Positions 1 to 9,146 are shown, counted from the first letter of the stretch. The stretch: DNA of 64,000 nucleotides from Roseihalotalea indica (GCF_022458895.1 NZ_JAINFL010000002.1:1-64000); one strand, 5' to 3'. Numbers and translations: made by a program. The notes: generated by a model not told the origin, from the letters alone.

Positions 1-82
1 ACCTCTTCCCATTCCGAACAGAGCAGTTAAGCCCGGTAGCGCCAATGGTACTTCTTCCTGAGGGAGAGTAGGTCGCCGCCTT
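1..82 (+). rRNA. rrf: 5S ribosomal RNA, 3' part
   Basis: The first 82 bases match the conserved 3' two thirds of bacterial 5S rRNA: the CCGAACAGAGCAGTTAAGCC block, the GCGCCAATGGTAC block and the closing GGGAGAGTAGGTCGCCGCC. The 5' third lies outside the window, so an rRNA operon probably ends here. The end point near base 82 is estimated from the usual 5S 3' end. A terminator follows within 15 bases. Confidence 0.93.
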
Positions 83-94
83 TACCCCATCTGA

Positions 95-124
95 CCCCTA
101 CTTCAACCGTAGGGGTTTTTTTTT
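95..124 (+). terminator. Terminator of the rRNA operon
   Basis: A 7-bp perfect stem, CCCCTAC (95-101) with GTAGGGG (109-115), encloses a 7-base loop and is followed by nine Ts. This is a classical intrinsic terminator directly behind the 5S gene. Confidence 0.9.
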
Positions 125-767
125 GCCCTTGCCCCCTTCTTCCCCACCTACTTCTCTAATAGTGTTGGTCAGGCTCGTCAGGCCCTGGGAAGAAGGACGG
201 GCCCGCTAGATGCCTTATTCCAGGCTGCTACCCCACCCCCTCAACGCGAGAGCATCTGTAAATCTACCATACTGCGGTAACTCTGGCATTCTAAAACGGA
301 AGCCTTTTTACTGATAAAAAATATCTCAGTGTTTAATTAAGAGTCTGATATTTCAATTAAGAGGCAGAGTATACTAAAAGCTGATTATTAATTTGATAAA
401 AAAAATATATCAATATGATTGATTCATAATGCATAAGCTTAATAGGTTGAAAATTATTTTAAAAAATTCTTGCTAAAGCTTAATGATAAGTATCTCAAAA
501 TTAGTAATAATAGATAATATTGATATTTAGAATTACCTAGACCAAATTTAGTCTAGTATGCATAAAATAATATTTTATAAAGACTTATTCCGAAAAGATA
601 TTTTTACTTAATGTCTATTAAGTAAAACAAATATACTACACTACATTTTGGTTAATTTATTTGACAAAATATCACTTTAAATAAAGCTTAAGCCTAAAAA
701 AATTCTTTGTAGCTGGTATCACTTTTGGTAGCACAGAAAAGTGCGATTTCATTAAAATGATACAGTT
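125..767. other. AT-rich non-coding stretch
   Basis: No convincing gene is visible in this stretch. From about 300 it becomes strongly AT-rich, with many short A and T runs, in contrast to the mixed composition of the rRNA end and of the genes after 3.7 kb. It may hold the promoter of the secreted esterase that follows, but no clear TAnnTTTG-type promoter element was found close to it. The skewed composition continues into the esterase gene, so the two may have arrived together. Confidence 0.5.
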
Positions 768-3161
768 ATGAGACAAAATTTCTACAAACCCTCATTTTAC
801 AATTTGGGCAAAAAGCTCATATTTATAATAGGTATTCACTTATTGTGCTACACATATTCAGTATCTGCATATGGACAAGGGACATTTAAACAGCAACCCG
901 CAGGTACTACGAGCGCATATTGGGGTTATTATGAATACCTACCAAAGGGATATACTAGTAATGGAGCGAAATCCCCTGTGCTGATAACTTTGCATGGGGT
1001 ACAGGGTGATGGAAATGGAAAATCAGATTTACCTACATTGCTTCAAAATGGTATTCCAGGTCTACTTAGTAAGAATAAATGGCCTGCAAATCGCCCATTA
1101 GTTATAATATCACCACAAAGCTATACAAACTTTTTTAATCGAGATCAACTATATGAGTTTATCAAATTTGTTAAAAACCACTACAACATTGACCCTAATA
1201 GAATCTATCTAACTGGACAAAGTGGTGGAGCTATAAGCATTTGGAGCTACTTGGCAAAGTATCAAGATCAGGTTGCAGCGGTAGTTCCCGTAGCTGGAAA
1301 CGGAATATCTTCCTCACAAAGCGCGGGATGTAAATATAAACATATACCTATATGGGCATTTCATGGGAATAAGGATAATACAGTGCATTGGAATGGCTCT
1401 ATTAAAGCAGTAGAGATTATAAATAGTTGTAATCCTAAACCTCAGCCGAAGGCTAAAGTAACCATTTACGCAGGGGTAGGACACAACTCGTGGGATAAAA
1501 CATATGACTTAAGTGGAATGAGCAATAAAACTGATTCTCAATATGATCCTTACGATGTTAATATATATGACTGGATGTTGAGTCATAAAAAGGGAAGCCC
1601 TTCGACAAAACCTCCTAAAAATAGCGCGCCTAGTGTTGATGCTTGCGATGACGTTACCGCAATAGAAACCCAAAATAGTGTAGTTCTTACTTGCGAAGCT
1701 AGTGACTCAGACGGGAATATAGTATCGCATCAATGGAAAAAACTCAGCGGGCCTAGTGTGAATTTACAGGGAGAAAATAGCGCTAAGTTAACAGTTAGCA
1801 AACTGGTGGTTGGAACTTATGAGTTCCAGGTGACTGTGAAAGATAATGATGGAGCTAATGCTTCTGATAAAGTGAAGGTAAAAGTGAATGCAGATGATTC
1901 TGATGATGCCCCAGGTAATGGAGATGGCACAGGGCTGGCATACCGATACTATGAAGGTAACTGGAGTAAATTACCTGCTTTCTCAGAACTATCCCCAATA
2001 AAGAAAGGAACAGTCGCCAATTTTAGTTTAAGCCCGAAAAAACGTAGCGATAAGTTTGGGTTCCGTTTTGATGGATATATAGAGATCAGTAAGGCCGGAA
2101 CGTATACATTCTATACGTCATCAGATGATGGCAGCACGCTGGAAATTAACGGACGGCAAATCGTCAATAATGATGGGCTACATGCACCGCGAGAGCGCTC
2201 TGGAAAAGTAACTTTATCAAAAGGGTACCATGCTATCCGAGTGAGGTTTTTTGAAAATTCCAGTGGAGAGACTTTAGTTGTAAAATATGCGGGCCCAGGA
2301 ATGAGCAAACAAAATATTCCCAGCAGTAAGCTATATACTAGTAAACCTTCATCTGCACCAGAAAGCCCTTCACCTGAAGACCCTTCCCCTATTGGCGAGC
2401 AAGGTTTAGCGTACCGATACTATGAAGGTAATTGGAGTAAGCTACCGGCTTTTTCTAAATTATCATCCGTAAAGAAGGGAACAGTAGCTAACTTCAGCCT
2501 AAGTCCAAGGGAGCGTAGTGATAAGTTTGGGTTCCGTTTTGATGGATACATAGAGATCAATAAGGCCGGAACGTATACATTCTATACGTCATCAGATGAT
2601 GGCAGCACGCTGGAAATTAACGGACGGCAAATCGTCAATAATGATGGTACTCATGGAACACGAGAACGGTCTGGGAAGGTAAAATTGTCAGAAGGATATC
2701 ACGCCATTCGGGTACGTTTCTTTGAAAAGTCACAAGGGCAGACGCTGATTGTAAAGTATGCCGGGCCAGGCATCAGCAAAAGTAGCATTCCTAACGGAAA
2801 ACTATATACTACAAAGCCTTCATCAAATGCAAGACAAGAAATAGCTAGCAAAGGTGGCTTGGGAATTGAAGAAGAAGTAGAAGAAACATTTTATCCAGAA
2901 AGTATAGGAGAGATCAACATCTTCCCCAACCCTGTCGCACAACAAATGCATATACGACTACCGGAAATAAGTGAGGGGAATATACAGATTGGTATAACTG
3001 ACCTCTCAGGCGCAGAAGTCCACAGAGGAAGTTATGACTTACAGTATAAAAATGAAATAGACATAGATTTCTCTAGAATTAACATACCTCCCGGACTTTA
3101 TATCTTAAACATTAAAGCAGAAGGCCGTGAGCCAGCTATAACTAAGTTTATAAAGGAGTAA
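768..3161 (+). CDS. Secreted esterase with PKD-like, two PA14 domains and T9SS tail
   Basis: This 797-residue protein is predicted to be exported and attached to, or released from, the cell surface by the type IX secretion system. A signal peptide covers about residues 1-36. Residues 45-275 form an alpha/beta hydrolase of the PHB-depolymerase/feruloyl-esterase type: the nucleophile elbow GQSGG has Ser152, and likely partners are Asp203 (HGNKD) and His239 (GVGHN). A PKD/REJ-like beta domain spans about 290-375. Two PA14 domains (about 389-528 and 545-685) begin with almost the same words, GLAYRYYEGNWSKLPAFS, and probably bind carbohydrate. Residues 715-797 are a Por-secretion C-terminal sorting domain starting at INIFPNP. 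The substrate could be an ester-linked polysaccharide or a polyester; the sequence does not decide. Base composition is more AT-rich than that of its neighbours, suggesting transfer. Confidence 0.85.
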   Translation: MRQNFYKPSFYNLGKKLIFIIGIHLLCYTYSVSAYGQGTFKQQPAGTTSAYWGYYEYLPKGYTSNGAKSPVLITLHGVQGDGNGKSDLPTLLQNGIPGLLSKNKWPANRPLVIISPQSYTNFFNRDQLYEFIKFVKNHYNIDPNRIYLTGQSGGAISIWSYLAKYQDQVAAVVPVAGNGISSSQSAGCKYKHIPIWAFHGNKDNTVHWNGSIKAVEIINSCNPKPQPKAKVTIYAGVGHNSWDKTYDLSGMSNKTDSQYDPYDVNIYDWMLSHKKGSPSTKPPKNSAPSVDACDDVTAIETQNSVVLTCEASDSDGNIVSHQWKKLSGPSVNLQGENSAKLTVSKLVVGTYEFQVTVKDNDGANASDKVKVKVNADDSDDAPGNGDGTGLAYRYYEGNWSKLPAFSELSPIKKGTVANFSLSPKKRSDKFGFRFDGYIEISKAGTYTFYTSSDDGSTLEINGRQIVNNDGLHAPRERSGKVTLSKGYHAIRVRFFENSSGETLVVKYAGPGMSKQNIPSSKLYTSKPSSAPESPSPEDPSPIGEQGLAYRYYEGNWSKLPAFSKLSSVKKGTVANFSLSPRERSDKFGFRFDGYIEINKAGTYTFYTSSDDGSTLEINGRQIVNNDGTHGTRERSGKVKLSEGYHAIRVRFFEKSQGQTLIVKYAGPGISKSSIPNGKLYTTKPSSNARQEIASKGGLGIEEEVEETFYPESIGEINIFPNPVAQQMHIRLPEISEGNIQIGITDLSGAEVHRGSYDLQYKNEIDIDFSRINIPPGLYILNIKAEGREPAITKFIKE
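2091..2647 (+). repeat. Intragenic direct repeat: duplicated PA14 segment
   Basis: Bases 2091-2176 recur without a single change at 2562-2647, a shift of 471 bases (157 codons). Similarity continues less perfectly on both sides. The 86 identical bases, including synonymous sites, point to a recent duplication or gene conversion between the two PA14-coding segments. Confidence 0.9.
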
Positions 3162-3180
3162 ACAAAATAAAATTCTTTTG

Positions 3181-3217
3181 AAAAAGCTTCCTTGGTTTTC
3201 TCAGGGAAGCTTTTTTT
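3181..3217 (+). terminator. Terminator of the esterase gene
   Basis: AAAAAGCTTCC (3181-3191) pairs with GGAAGCTTTTTTT (from 3205), ending in a T run, 20 bases behind the stop codon. The A-rich left arm means it could also act on the opposite strand. Confidence 0.85.
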
Positions 3218-3721
3218 ATGCTACAAAAAAACGCCTTAATATAGTGTTGACCAATATAAATATTCTCCACGGGTCTTAATAGTTGCTAGCATCAATAAAA
3301 GTGAGCTTAGGCATATTGATAAAAGTTGTTTTCAGTACATATCAACAACGTTTTGTAGGAAGAGGGTTGATGGCTTGCCTAATTAAAAAGGCAAGAGGTT
3401 TTTATCTTTTTGAATAGAAAATAAACTACCACGGCTGTTAGGTAGACTCGTACAAAACAGGTTAATGACATTAGCAAAATAGAAAGCTTTTCTAAATTCA
3501 CCTGTTAAAACTATTTTCTCAGTTCCGGCCCTATTTTTAAGGAATACAGAGAATATAGGAGAGCAAACTACTGGTTAAAGTCAGCCCCGTTGTCCACCTA
3601 TTTATCTGGAAATAGTAGTTATAAGGATGGTCTAGTAGCTTTAGCCTTCATCAGGTGCCAGCAAAACTATGATTTGAACAAATTGCTCGCTAATATTGGA
3701 GCTTAGTTCTAATCAAATTTG
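3218..3721. other. Intergenic stretch with a possible gene remnant
   Basis: No complete gene is visible. A second hairpin, CTTGCCT (3374-3380) with AGGCAAG (3389-3395) followed by a T-rich run, looks terminator-like but has no gene in front of it. On the + strand, 3509-3706 is open for 65 codons up to a TAG. Its composition looks protein-like (ANYWLKSAPLS and DGLVALAFIRCQQNYD in translation), but it has no ATG and begins right after an in-frame stop. It may be the tail of a lost gene. No family was recognised. Confidence 0.35.
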
Positions 3722-4726
3722 ATGGACCATTCTATTATTGAGACCAGTGCTTATGCCCGGGCCGGCTTATTAGGAAATCCTACTGACGGGTACTTCGGAA
3801 AATCTATCTCGATCATCGTCCGAAACTTCGGGGCGAGAATATCTCTTTACCCCTCTCCCGAACTGCAAATTGAGCCTCAGGAGCAGGACATCAATATTTA
3901 TCGTAATATTTACCATCTGGTAGATTCTGTAAAACTAACTGGCTACTATGGTGGCTCCCGGCTAATAAAGGCAGCAATTAAGCGGTTTTGTGAGTATTGT
4001 GAGTATCAACAGATAAAACTGGAAAGTAAAAACTTCACAATACGCTACCATTCATCTATTCCCCGGCAGGTTGGGTTAGCCGGCTCAAGTGCCATTATTA
4101 CCGCTACCATGCGTGCGTTGATGGAGTACTATCGGGTAGAAATCCCATTAGATGTGCTTCCCAGTATTGTGCTTTCTGCTGAAATGGATGAATTGGGAAT
4201 CAATGCCGGGTTGCAGGATCGGGTGGCCCAGGCATACGAGGGCTGTGTATATATGGATTTTGAAAAGGAGTATCTGCTACGTGAAGGTAAGGGAAAATAT
4301 GAGCGACTAGACCCCACCCTTCTGCCAAACTTATATTTGGCGTATAAAGTAAACCTTGGAAAAGTTTCAGGCGCAGTGTTTAATGATGTTAGAGCACGCT
4401 TTGAAAAGGGCGATGAGGAAGTGATAAAGACTATTGGAGAAATTGCAAATCTGGCAACATTAGGAAAGGAAGCTATCTTAAGGAAAGACTGGAAAACACT
4501 TCATGAGCTTATGAACAAAAATTTTGATTTGCGCTGTAAAATCATGAATGTAAGCGATAGTAATAAAGAATTAGTAGCTACTGCCCGGCGCTGTGGAGCC
4601 TCGGCAAAATTTACGGGTTCGGGCGGTTCTATTATTGGAATGTATGAAAATGACGAAGTACTGAATAAATTAGTAGTAGAATTAAAAAAGATTAACGCAA
4701 GGGTTATAAAACCCTATATATTTTAA
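3722..4726 (+). CDS. GHMP kinase, glucuronokinase-like
   Basis: The protein (334 residues from the ATG at 3722; a TTG lies one codon upstream) closely resembles plant glucuronokinase, which phosphorylates D-glucuronate at C1 with ATP. It has the early block AYARAGLLGNPTDGYFGK, the GHMP ATP-binding motif PRQVGLAGSSA (about residue 115), AGLQDRVAQ in the middle, and the GHMP motif 3 FTGSGGS near the C terminus. Length is normal for the family. Only 4 bases separate it from galU, so the two are almost certainly co-transcribed. The pair would turn glucuronate into glucuronate-1-phosphate and then UDP-glucuronate, if the uridylyltransferase accepts that substrate. A related GHMP sugar kinase with another substrate is the alternative. 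Confidence 0.75.
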   Translation: MDHSIIETSAYARAGLLGNPTDGYFGKSISIIVRNFGARISLYPSPELQIEPQEQDINIYRNIYHLVDSVKLTGYYGGSRLIKAAIKRFCEYCEYQQIKLESKNFTIRYHSSIPRQVGLAGSSAIITATMRALMEYYRVEIPLDVLPSIVLSAEMDELGINAGLQDRVAQAYEGCVYMDFEKEYLLREGKGKYERLDPTLLPNLYLAYKVNLGKVSGAVFNDVRARFEKGDEEVIKTIGEIANLATLGKEAILRKDWKTLHELMNKNFDLRCKIMNVSDSNKELVATARRCGASAKFTGSGGSIIGMYENDEVLNKLVVELKKINARVIKPYIF

Positions 4727-4730
4727 GAAT

Positions 4731-5600
4731 ATGGTTAGAAAAGCAATCATCCCTGCAGCAGGATTAGGCACTCGCTTTCTTCCTGCTACCAAAGCGCAAC
4801 CCAAAGAGATGCTACCGATTATTGATACTCCTACAATCCAGTATGTAGTACAAGAGGCCGTAGATTCAGGTATTGATGATATCTTAATCATCTCAGGTAA
4901 AGGCAAACGGACCATCGAAGATCACTTTGATAGGAATTTCGAGCTAGAGTCTCGGCTAGCCGAGAAAGAAGACGAGAGCTTTTATAACGAAGTGATGCGT
5001 ATTGCCGACATGGCCAATATCCATTACATCCGGCAAAAAGAAGTGAACGGATTAGGCGATGCTATCTATCATGCAAGGCAGCACGTAGGTGATGAGCCGT
5101 TTGCTGTATTATTGGGCGATACAGTGGTTAGTTCTGTGATTCCGGTTACCCAACAGCTGATTGATACCTACGAACAATACCGCTGCTCCATCATAGCCGT
5201 GGAGGAAGTCCCTCAGGATAAAGTATCACGGTATGGTATTGCCGGAGGAAAAAAGTTGAGTGATAAGCTAATGGAGGTTCAATCGTTGGTAGAAAAACCT
5301 TCGCCCGAGCAGGCTCCTTCCAATCTGGCTATTGCCGGACGCTACATCCTGACACCCGAAATTTTTCGGGCAATAGAAGAAACACCTAAAGGAAAGGGCA
5401 ATGAAGTGCAACTGACCGACGCCCTGCATTTACTGATGAAGCGAGAGACTCTTATATGTAATACTATCGAAGGGAAGCGATACGATATAGGAAACAAGCT
5501 TGATTTCTTAAAAACTACCGTAGAGTTTGCCCTTCGTAGAAAAGAATTTTCAGCTGATTTCCTAAAATTTCTAAAAGAAACAATACAAGAGCACTCTTAG
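4731..5600 (+). CDS. galU: UTP-glucose-1-phosphate uridylyltransferase
   Basis: This 289-residue nucleotidyltransferase makes UDP-glucose from UTP and glucose-1-phosphate. Typical GalU words are present: IPAAGLGTRFLPATKAQPKEM at the N terminus (nucleotide binding), IQYVVQEAVDSGIDD, LLGDTV for metal binding, VEKP, and the late block GKRYDIGNKLDF. It begins 4 bases after the glucuronokinase-like gene. That coupling suggests this copy may work on glucuronate-1-phosphate, or on both sugars; this is inference from position only. Confidence 0.92.
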   Translation: MVRKAIIPAAGLGTRFLPATKAQPKEMLPIIDTPTIQYVVQEAVDSGIDDILIISGKGKRTIEDHFDRNFELESRLAEKEDESFYNEVMRIADMANIHYIRQKEVNGLGDAIYHARQHVGDEPFAVLLGDTVVSSVIPVTQQLIDTYEQYRCSIIAVEEVPQDKVSRYGIAGGKKLSDKLMEVQSLVEKPSPEQAPSNLAIAGRYILTPEIFRAIEETPKGKGNEVQLTDALHLLMKRETLICNTIEGKRYDIGNKLDFLKTTVEFALRRKEFSADFLKFLKETIQEHS

Positions 5601-5602
5601 TA

Positions 5603-6196
5603 CTATCGCTTTATCATACACCCAGTAACTGATGAAGACGCTGTGGCAATCGGGTGATTGCTGGTAACAGACTTAAGAGCATCTTGCAGATAGTGATGCT
5701 TAACATCATCTTCTACCTGTGGGTTATCATCAATAGCCCCGTGATACGCGACTGTAAAAACGCCATTGTGAGGCTGTAAAATAAATGCTTCCGGAGTTTT
5801 AGAAGCTCCTAATAAACTTGCTACTTCCTGGGCACTATCGCTCAAAAAAGGAATATCCAACTGCGACCGTTTAGCTTCAGCAGCCATATTGGGTATGGCC
5901 TCAACCTTACTTTTTTCTGGGTTATTGGGATTAATCAAAATAAAACGAACACTTTTATTTTTATACTGATCAATCAATCCCATAATACGGCCTTCGTAAA
6001 GCTTAGCATAGGGGCAATACAAACTAGTAAAAATTATAACGACTGCTTTGGCATCTCGATATTCTGATAGAGAAAATACTTTCCCGTCTACCGCGTTAGG
6101 CAAGGTAAAATTCTGAATTTGATCAGAACTTTGGGATAGTATGGGGCTAAACATACTAAGCAGAATGAAACCTATAGCGCTTGTTATCTTTAGCAT
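5603..6196 (-). CDS. Secreted redoxin, peroxiredoxin-like
   Basis: A 197-residue thioredoxin-fold protein of the AhpC/TSA-like group, with a signal peptide over about residues 1-21, so probably periplasmic. The active-site region reads FTSLYCPYAKLYEGRI, with a single Cys61 in place of a CxxC pair. A second cysteine, Cys193, lies in the C-terminal SSVTGCMIKR. The cis-Pro region is SKTPEAFIL. This pattern fits the PRX-like proteins of Bacteroidota and Planctomycetota that lack a classical CxxC. It converges on galU with only 2 bases between the stop codons. Confidence 0.75.
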   Translation of the reverse strand: MLKITSAIGFILLSMFSPILSQSSDQIQNFTLPNAVDGKVFSLSEYRDAKAVVIIFTSLYCPYAKLYEGRIMGLIDQYKNKSVRFILINPNNPEKSKVEAIPNMAAEAKRSQLDIPFLSDSAQEVASLLGASKTPEAFILQPHNGVFTVAYHGAIDDNPQVEDDVKHHYLQDALKSVTSNHPIATASSSVTGCMIKR

Positions 6197-6316
6197 AGTT
6201 GTAAAATTTATAATCTAAAATAGAGAAATTATTGTACTATGCATATAACAATGTAAGAATGGGGTAAGGTTCATTCAAAAAAAGAATAACCTAAGCAGGA
6301 ATATTCTATAAATGAG

Positions 6317-6958
6317 CTAAGAAACCTTACTAAAAACTATATAAAAATCATCTCGAAACAGCGCACAAAGCTGAAAAGGATAATATTGCCCTTCTAAAGA
6401 AATAGCAGCATTAATAATAGAAGAATAAGGCTGGTATATTGGATTGACCGATATATTTTGTTTTAAACTTAACTGCTTACGGCCATAGAGTTTATATAAG
6501 GATTCCTTACAGGCCCAGTAAATGCAAAGCTTGTGCAGGTCTTCTTTAACTTCACTAGCCTCAGAAGAATTAAGAAACTTATGCTTTACCCTTATAAGCT
6601 TTGACGAAGGTTTTTCTATATCAATACCTACCGGATGATTACGGTGAATAATGGCTACTCCGTAAGGATAAGAGTTAGCCAATGAAATATGATAAATATG
6701 ATCATTTAAATGCGGCTTTCCTTTCTCATCTTTGCGGAGGCGAAATTCATACTGGTTTTCTGCATCTAATAAAGCCCGAAGTGCAGCCCGCCCCGATAAC
6801 CATTCTAATTGCTTGCGAGGGTGATGAATACTATGTAATTCAGTTAAATCATCCGGATGAAGCTGTACGTATTGAACCAATTGCTCCAGGGTTTCGTCAA
6901 TCTTCCAGAGAGCCCAGGAAGAATTCTGATTGATCTTTTCTAACTTTACCAGGGGCAT
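6317..6958 (-). CDS. 4'-phosphopantetheinyl transferase superfamily protein
   Basis: The protein (213 residues) moves the phosphopantetheine arm from CoA to a serine of a carrier protein. The two family signatures are present: VGIDIEKP (Asp113 and Glu115 bind Mg2+) and WACKESLYK (148-156, with Glu152). The two-lobed length fits the Sfp/EntD type rather than the short AcpS type, so it may serve fatty-acid or secondary-metabolite carrier proteins. No synthase genes are nearby. It is transcribed away from the WD40 gene, with the two starts within about 30 bases. Confidence 0.88.
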   Translation of the reverse strand: MPLVKLEKINQNSSWALWKIDETLEQLVQYVQLHPDDLTELHSIHHPRKQLEWLSGRAALRALLDAENQYEFRLRKDEKGKPHLNDHIYHISLANSYPYGVAIIHRNHPVGIDIEKPSSKLIRVKHKFLNSSEASEVKEDLHKLCIYWACKESLYKLYGRKQLSLKQNISVNPIYQPYSSIINAAISLEGQYYPFQLCALFRDDFYIVFSKVS

Positions 6959-6987
6959 GTGTGAGCAAAAAGGGTGATGAATGTATT

Positions 6988-7923
6988 ATGAACCAGACTA
7001 GAGTACAAAAAATTCATACATTACGGGGGCATCGAGACAGTGTGTATACATTGGCTAACGCATCTGAGCCCAGTGTGTTCTTTTCCGGCGCCGGAGATGG
7101 CATGGTTGTCCGCTGGAATTTAGAGGAACCTGACCAGGGTACTGTCATAGCAAAAGTAGAGGCATCAGTATATGCCCTACGCTATAATGCACATTTTAAT
7201 CATTTGATTGTTGGTCAGAACTACGAAGGTATCCACATAATTGGGCTGGATGACAACAAAGCACTGGGCTCCCTAAAAATGACCAGTGAGTCTATTTTTG
7301 ATATTCAAACCTATCGGGATCAGATTTTTGTAGCTACTGCGGACGGTATGATTACCGTACTAAACTATCAGAAGCTGTCAGTAGTACACCGCATCAAAGG
7401 CGCAAAGGAAAGTGCTCGCAGCTTGGCTATCAACCCTGAAGCAAACGAGCTGATTGCTGGATTTAGCGACAACACTATTAAAATTTACGATTTAGTAACC
7501 TACGAGTTAAAAAAGACCATCGAGGCTCATAAGAACTCAGTTTTCACCCTACAGTTTACACCTGACTTCCGCTTTTTGCTATCAGGAAGCCGGGATGCGC
7601 ACTTGAAAATTTGGGATGCTCAAAAAAATTATGAACTTCACCAAAGCATTGTTGCCCATATGTATGCCATCAATCACATTGACTTTCGGGCAGATGGCAG
7701 GTATTTTGCTACCTGTAGTATGGACAAATCCGTGAAAATATGGGATGCTGAACGTTTTCAGCTTTTGAAAGTTATAGATAAAGCAAGGCATGCCGGGCAT
7801 GGAACATCAGTAAACCGATTGCTTTGGTTAAATTACGTTCAGGACAGTTGGAATCAACCCATTATTTCTGCCAGTGATGATCGCACCTTATCCGTATGGG
7901 ATGTACATTGGGACAACAATTAA
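6988..7923 (+). CDS. WD40-repeat protein
   Basis: A cytoplasmic beta-propeller of about seven WD40 blades; it has no signal peptide. Repeats such as HRDSVYTL...VVRWNL, HKNSVFTL...LKIWDA, HMYAINHI...VKIWDA and SASDDRTLSVWDV are clear. I take the ATG at 6988 (311 residues); an in-frame GTG at 6961 would add nine residues but would touch the divergent transferase gene. WD40 propellers serve as protein-binding scaffolds and no partner is visible. The DivIVA-like gene starts 24 bases after its stop, so the two could be co-transcribed. Confidence 0.85.
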   Translation: MNQTRVQKIHTLRGHRDSVYTLANASEPSVFFSGAGDGMVVRWNLEEPDQGTVIAKVEASVYALRYNAHFNHLIVGQNYEGIHIIGLDDNKALGSLKMTSESIFDIQTYRDQIFVATADGMITVLNYQKLSVVHRIKGAKESARSLAINPEANELIAGFSDNTIKIYDLVTYELKKTIEAHKNSVFTLQFTPDFRFLLSGSRDAHLKIWDAQKNYELHQSIVAHMYAINHIDFRADGRYFATCSMDKSVKIWDAERFQLLKVIDKARHAGHGTSVNRLLWLNYVQDSWNQPIISASDDRTLSVWDVHWDNN

Positions 7924-7947
7924 TATACTACGAACCCTCGTAATGTT

Positions 7948-8775
7948 ATGAAAATCACACCATTAGAAATACGTCAGAAAGAATTCGAACGCAACTTTCG
8001 AGGCTACGATAAGGACGAGGTGAACGCCTTTCTCCAGACAATGTCTCAGGAGTGGGAACGCATTCTGGAAGAGAATAAAGATATGCGCTATAAGCTTAAC
8101 GCCTCTCAAAAAGAAGTAGATAAAATGAGAGAGGTTGAAAGCTCACTATACAAAACGCTTAAAACAGCTGAAGATACGGGCACTAACATTATTGAACAGG
8201 CTAATAAAAGTGCCGAATTGAAAGTGCGGGAGGCTAATCTGAAAGGGGAAGAAATTATTAGTGATGCTCGGGCAAGAGCCAATAAAATATTAGACAGTGC
8301 CAAAAGTAAAGCAAAGAATATTATCGATGAGATGGAGCAGCGGGTACAGCAATTGAAGCAGCGCTACCAGGAAGCTGAAAATGAGTACGATGATTTGCTA
8401 TTCCATTTAAAAAATGCCGCTCAAAAAGCCCTGCAGGAAGTAGAGCGCGCCGGGCAGCGCCGTTCATCTGACATTCAGCAGCAGGTGCAGGAAGCCAGCA
8501 ATGTACGGGAAGAATATAATGCTTACATTTCTAAGCAAACCTCAGAATTTGAGGAAGAGGTCGTTAACACCACCCCTCCTGCTCCGGAGCCGCAAATCAT
8601 TGAAGAAAAGCAGGAATCAGAGGAAGATCATTGGCCTCAGCAAGAAGCAAGGAGTGAGCCGGAAGTAGAAGCAGAAAGCGAGCAACCCGTTCCAGAGCCG
8701 GAACCTGAGCCGCAACCTCCGCATCCACCCATGAACCATACCAAAAAGAAGTCTTTCTTTGACGAAATAGACTAG
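7948..8775 (+). CDS. DivIVA-domain protein
   Basis: The N terminus carries the DivIVA/GpsB membrane-curvature domain (about residues 1-50; MKITPLEIRQKEFERNFRGY, then DKDEVNAFL). A long coiled coil reaches to about residue 190, and an acidic, proline-rich tail ends in KKKSFFDEID. DivIVA proteins place division and wall-synthesis machinery, but the role in Bacteroidota is poorly known. The 275-residue length is within the usual range. folB starts 8 bases downstream, suggesting one transcript. Confidence 0.88.
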   Translation: MKITPLEIRQKEFERNFRGYDKDEVNAFLQTMSQEWERILEENKDMRYKLNASQKEVDKMREVESSLYKTLKTAEDTGTNIIEQANKSAELKVREANLKGEEIISDARARANKILDSAKSKAKNIIDEMEQRVQQLKQRYQEAENEYDDLLFHLKNAAQKALQEVERAGQRRSSDIQQQVQEASNVREEYNAYISKQTSEFEEEVVNTTPPAPEPQIIEEKQESEEDHWPQQEARSEPEVEAESEQPVPEPEPEPQPPHPPMNHTKKKSFFDEID

Positions 8776-8783
8776 CGCAGCAT

Positions 8784-9146
8784 ATGGCAAAAATACTGTT
8801 AGAGGGGCTCGAGTTCTTCGCCTATCACGGATACCATCAGGAAGAACGCAAAACCGGAAATCGATACAATGTAGATGTATTGGTAGAAGCCGATGTAAAG
8901 CAAGCGGCTATTCAAGATCAGTTGAAAGAAACCATTGATTATGCGAAGCTTTACCAAACTGTGAAGGAGGAAATGGAGCAGCCAGCAAAATTGCTGGAGC
9001 ACATTGGCTACCGAATCATTCAACAGATTCTGGAGGAATTTCCGCAGGTAACCGCCGTAGAAGTGCAAGTATCTAAATTCAACCCGCCTCTGGGAGGAGT
9101 GTGCCGCCGGGCCTGTGTAACCTTACGGGAAGAGCGACCACTATGA
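8784..9146 (+). CDS. folB: Dihydroneopterin aldolase
   Basis: A 120-residue folate-pathway enzyme that cleaves 7,8-dihydroneopterin to 6-hydroxymethyl-dihydropterin and glycolaldehyde. Family features are present: LEFFAYHGYHQEER near the N terminus (pterin-binding glutamate), TIDYAKLY (Tyr53), LLEHIGYRI, and VSKFNPP with Lys98. Length is normal. Its stop codon overlaps the start of the ChaN-like gene (ATGA), which implies translational coupling. Confidence 0.9.
   Translation: MAKILLEGLEFFAYHGYHQEERKTGNRYNVDVLVEADVKQAAIQDQLKETIDYAKLYQTVKEEMEQPAKLLEHIGYRIIQQILEEFPQVTAVEVQVSKFNPPLGGVCRRACVTLREERPL

Noticed and set aside
5603..6196. Classical thioredoxin with a CxxC pair
   Set aside because: The active site has a single cysteine (CPYAK), so the protein was called peroxiredoxin-like.
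9101..9142. N-terminal extension of the ChaN-like protein
   Set aside because: It lies inside folB; the ATGA overlap at 9143 is a much better start.
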